Assembly (NCBI GenBank): GCA_036522835.1
Contig: DATDFB010000258.1
Span: 1-27,116, forward strand
Length of the DNA stretch: 27,116 nt
Reading direction: 5' to 3'
Origin: DATDFB01 sp036522835
GTDB lineage: Bacteria; Acidobacteriota; Thermoanaerobaculia; Gp7-AA8
Positions 25,429 through 27,116 of the stretch are shown in pieces. The position numbers and the translations under genes were made by a program. Under the pieces are notes generated by a model. That model did no database searches. It was not told where the DNA came from and worked only from the letters and a program-made list of their open reading frames with translations. Positions within the stretch are counted from its first letter, which is position 1; each line of letters begins with the position of its first letter.

Positions 25429-25433
25429 GGAGG
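25429..25433 (+). promoter_or_regulatory. Ribosome binding site of the CADD-like gene
   Basis: GGAGG with seven-base spacing to ATG 25441. The 51-bp divergent gap to acnA has no promoter I can support on either strand. Confidence 0.6.
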
Positions 25434-25440
25434 TACCGGA

Positions 25441-26094
25441 ATGGATCCCGTTCAGACCCTCGACGCCCGGATCGCGTCCAAACACCTGCTCAACCACACG
25501 TTTTATCAGCGCTGGACGTGCGGCACGCTGACGCGCGAAGAGCTGCGCGATTACGCCGCGCAGTATTTTCATTACGCGCTGGCGTTCCCGACATTTCTCA
25601 GCGCGATGCACGCGCACACCGACGACATCGCCATCCGCCAGCTGCTGCTCGAGAATCTGATCGAGGAGGAGCGCGGTCCGGAGAATCATCCCGAGCTCTG
25701 GCTCCGCTTCTGCGAGTCCCTCGGCCTCTCGCGCGCGGACGTGCAGGCCGGCGCGCCGAACGACGCCACGCGCCGGCTCATCGCCACGATGAAATCGCTC
25801 GCCCGCGAAGGGGCGCTGCACGAAGGACTCGCTTCGCTCTATGCGTACGAGTCGCAGATTCCCGAGGTGGCCAAGGCGAAGATCGAAGGACTGGCGAAGT
25901 GGTACGGCATCTCCGCGGAGCGCGACGTGGCGTTCTTTTCCGTGCACATGGAAGCGGACGTCGCCCACTCGCAGACGTCGCGCGAGATCCTGCGCGATTT
26001 GTGTGATGACGACGCGAAGACCGCGGCCGCGGATCAGGCGGCGTCACGCACGCTCGACGCGCTGTACGGGTTCCTCGACAGCGTGACGGCGTAA
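25441..26094 (+). CDS. CADD-family TenA-like protein, candidate self-sacrificing p-aminobenzoate synthase
   Basis: 217 residues, all-helical TenA/PqqC-like fold of the CADD (folate-linked) family. Chlamydial CADD makes p-aminobenzoate from its own tyrosine using a metal pair. From memory its ligands are Glu81, His88, Glu142, His174, Asp178 and His181, with donor Tyr27 and Lys152. Here the matching residues sit exactly five positions earlier: Glu76 and His83 in NLIEEERGPENHPELW, Glu137 in YAYESQIP, His169, Asp173 and His176 in VHMEADVAHS, Tyr22 in HTFYQRW and Lys147. The full set looks present, so the enzyme may be active. ATG 25441 follows GGAGG. The last 51 bp overlap the convergent acyltransferase gene. 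No folate gene lies beside it in the window. Confidence 0.85.
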   Translation: MDPVQTLDARIASKHLLNHTFYQRWTCGTLTREELRDYAAQYFHYALAFPTFLSAMHAHTDDIAIRQLLLENLIEEERGPENHPELWLRFCESLGLSRADVQAGAPNDATRRLIATMKSLAREGALHEGLASLYAYESQIPEVAKAKIEGLAKWYGISAERDVAFFSVHMEADVAHSQTSREILRDLCDDDAKTAAADQAASRTLDALYGFLDSVTA

Positions 26095-27116
26095 CTCGGA
26101 GGAGCGCTGCGGCCAGCCGCGGCGCTTCACTTCCGCGAACGGCATCAGCGCGTTCGCGTAGTAGTCGCGCAGCAGGATCTCGTCCGGATTCCACTGCCAT
26201 GCGTCTTCGATCGTGGGGATGCCGCCGCGATCAAACAGATCGTCGTGCCACTGCTCGACCGGCACGATCAGGTGCCGCAGCGTGAGCACGAAGTGCGCGG
26301 CTCGCCAGATTTCCTTCGGCGTTTTCTCGCGCAGCAGCCACGGGCGATCGCGCCATTCTTCGCGCAGCTTCGCGATGCCCGCGAAGAGCTGCTCCTCGGT
26401 CAGCACGCCGTGGCGCGCGAAGAGCGTGGCCACGAGCGAGACCGGCGTCACCGGAAACGCGTCGGAGATTTCCGTCATCACGATCTCGGCGAGCTGTTGC
26501 AGCGCGGCCTTGCGATCGTCGAACTGCTCGGCGAGCACTTCGGGATGCGCGCGGATGAAATCGTCGACGAGCACCGGCTCGCCGAACGTGACGATCGCGT
26601 AGCCGTAGCGCGAGAAGCGGCTGAACAGTCCGCGCAGCGCGTTCTTGAAGACGTAGTGGAACGTCGTCTTCAGCTTCTCCGTTTTCGTCGAGCGCTCTTC
26701 GCGGCCGAGGAGCTCCTCGGTGAGATTGCGGTCCTCGAGCACGCGGTCGTAATTCACGACCGTCGGCACGATGTAGAGCGGCGCGGTGAACTCCGGATCG
26801 CGCTTCGACGTCACGAGATAGTCGAGCATCCCCAGCTTCGGCTTCTGAAACGCGCCGTCGCGCGTGAGGCCGCCTTCGATGAACACGCCCTGAGTGACGT
26901 GATGCTTGGTGATCGTCTGCACGTACTTGGAGAGGATGGCGTGATACAGCGGCTCGCGGTAGCGCCGCCGCACGAAGTAGCCGCCGAACCATTTGAAAAC
27001 GTGATTGAGCGGCCAGACGCGCGCCCACTCGCCGATCGCGTACGACAACGAGATGAACTTGAAGAGCATGTGCGCGACGAGGACGTAGTCGGCGTTGGAG
27101 CGGTGGTTGATCAGGT
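26044..27116 (-). CDS. PlsB-like glycerol-3-phosphate acyltransferase (5' end outside window)
   Basis: Membrane-associated acyltransferase of the PlsB/GPAT group, which adds an acyl chain to glycerol 3-phosphate in phospholipid synthesis. The reading frame continues past the right edge: the last bases encode LINHRSNADYVLVAH, which carries the catalytic HX4D motif (block I). It continues with GGYFVRRRYREPLYHAIL (block II), FIEGGLTRDGAFQKPKLG (block III, usually EGTRSR) and LYIVPTVVNYDRV (block IV). The window holds about 357 residues including the C-terminal helical part. The internal ATG 27069 is not the start. The 3' end overlaps the CADD gene tail-to-tail by 51 bp, so its last 16 or so residues are antisense to CADD codons. 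Confidence 0.9.
   Translation of the reverse strand, partial: LINHRSNADYVLVAHMLFKFISLSYAIGEWARVWPLNHVFKWFGGYFVRRRYREPLYHAILSKYVQTITKHHVTQGVFIEGGLTRDGAFQKPKLGMLDYLVTSKRDPEFTAPLYIVPTVVNYDRVLEDRNLTEELLGREERSTKTEKLKTTFHYVFKNALRGLFSRFSRYGYAIVTFGEPVLVDDFIRAHPEVLAEQFDDRKAALQQLAEIVMTEISDAFPVTPVSLVATLFARHGVLTEEQLFAGIAKLREEWRDRPWLLREKTPKEIWRAAHFVLTLRHLIVPVEQWHDDLFDRGGIPTIEDAWQWNPDEILLRDYYANALMPFAEVKRRGWPQRSSELRRHAVEEPVQRVERA

Overview
This 27.1 kb, high-GC bacterial window has tightly packed genes with many 4-bp start/stop overlaps. The organism is probably an acidobacterium or a close relative. The signs are an Oar-type TonB-dependent receptor with a carboxypeptidase-like N-terminal domain, a Ser/Thr kinase fused to a PD40/TolB-like propeller, a DUF1579 protein, and many short palindromic intergenic repeats. 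This is an inference from family content, because no rRNA or other phylogenetic marker is present. No rRNA, tRNA, CRISPR array, prophage or complete IS element was seen. Both edges cut genes, and the left edge looks like a fold-back sequence artefact.

Layout. 1-3926 (minus): ECF sigma factor, zinc-finger anti-sigma factor and TonB-dependent receptor, translationally coupled. 3984-8963 (plus): secreted DUF1579 protein, ABC-F ATPase, kinase-propeller protein. 8957-11456 (minus): a 45-residue lysine-rich peptide with a duplicated 9-residue core, then two tandem JmjC/cupin-like oxygenase paralogues. A peptidase S51 gene diverges from the peptide gene (11505-12218). 12227-13207 (minus): Rho-binding antiterminator (Rof) and a six-helix membrane protein. 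13276-13975: a small membrane protein, then a non-coding block of 7- and 21-bp repeats that meets a truncated-looking MBL/lamin-tail protein (13973-15517, minus). 15543-16447 (minus): coupled EVE and macro domain genes. 16535-18573 (plus): coupled zinc metallopeptidase and ATP-grasp ligase. 18638-20073 (minus): a 63-residue protein coupled to a PLP aminotransferase whose 3' end lies in a palindromic repeat. 20113-20714: REP-associated transposase (RAYT) bracketed by its REPs. 20725-25389 (minus): aconitase, a 15-bp hairpin covering the next Shine-Dalgarno, and two coupled genes of unknown function. 25441-26094 (plus): CADD-type protein, possibly a self-sacrificing p-aminobenzoate synthase. 26044-27116 (minus): PlsB-like acyltransferase, 5' end outside the window.

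The best candidate for an undescribed system is 8957-11456. A tiny Lys-rich repeat peptide with a strong ribosome site and a plausible promoter is followed by an intergenic hairpin and two cupin-fold 2-oxoglutarate oxygenase-like proteins. One enzyme keeps the HxD...H iron triad and the other has lost its first histidine. This resembles a ribosomally made, post-translationally modified peptide (RiPP) locus: precursor, attenuator, active hydroxylase, degenerate partner, perhaps with the divergent peptidase. The architecture is visible in the sequence; the function is inference. Secondary leads are the coupled EVE-macro and peptidase-ATP-grasp pairs, the CADD homologue outside Chlamydiae, and the hairpin over the ribosome site downstream of aconitase.
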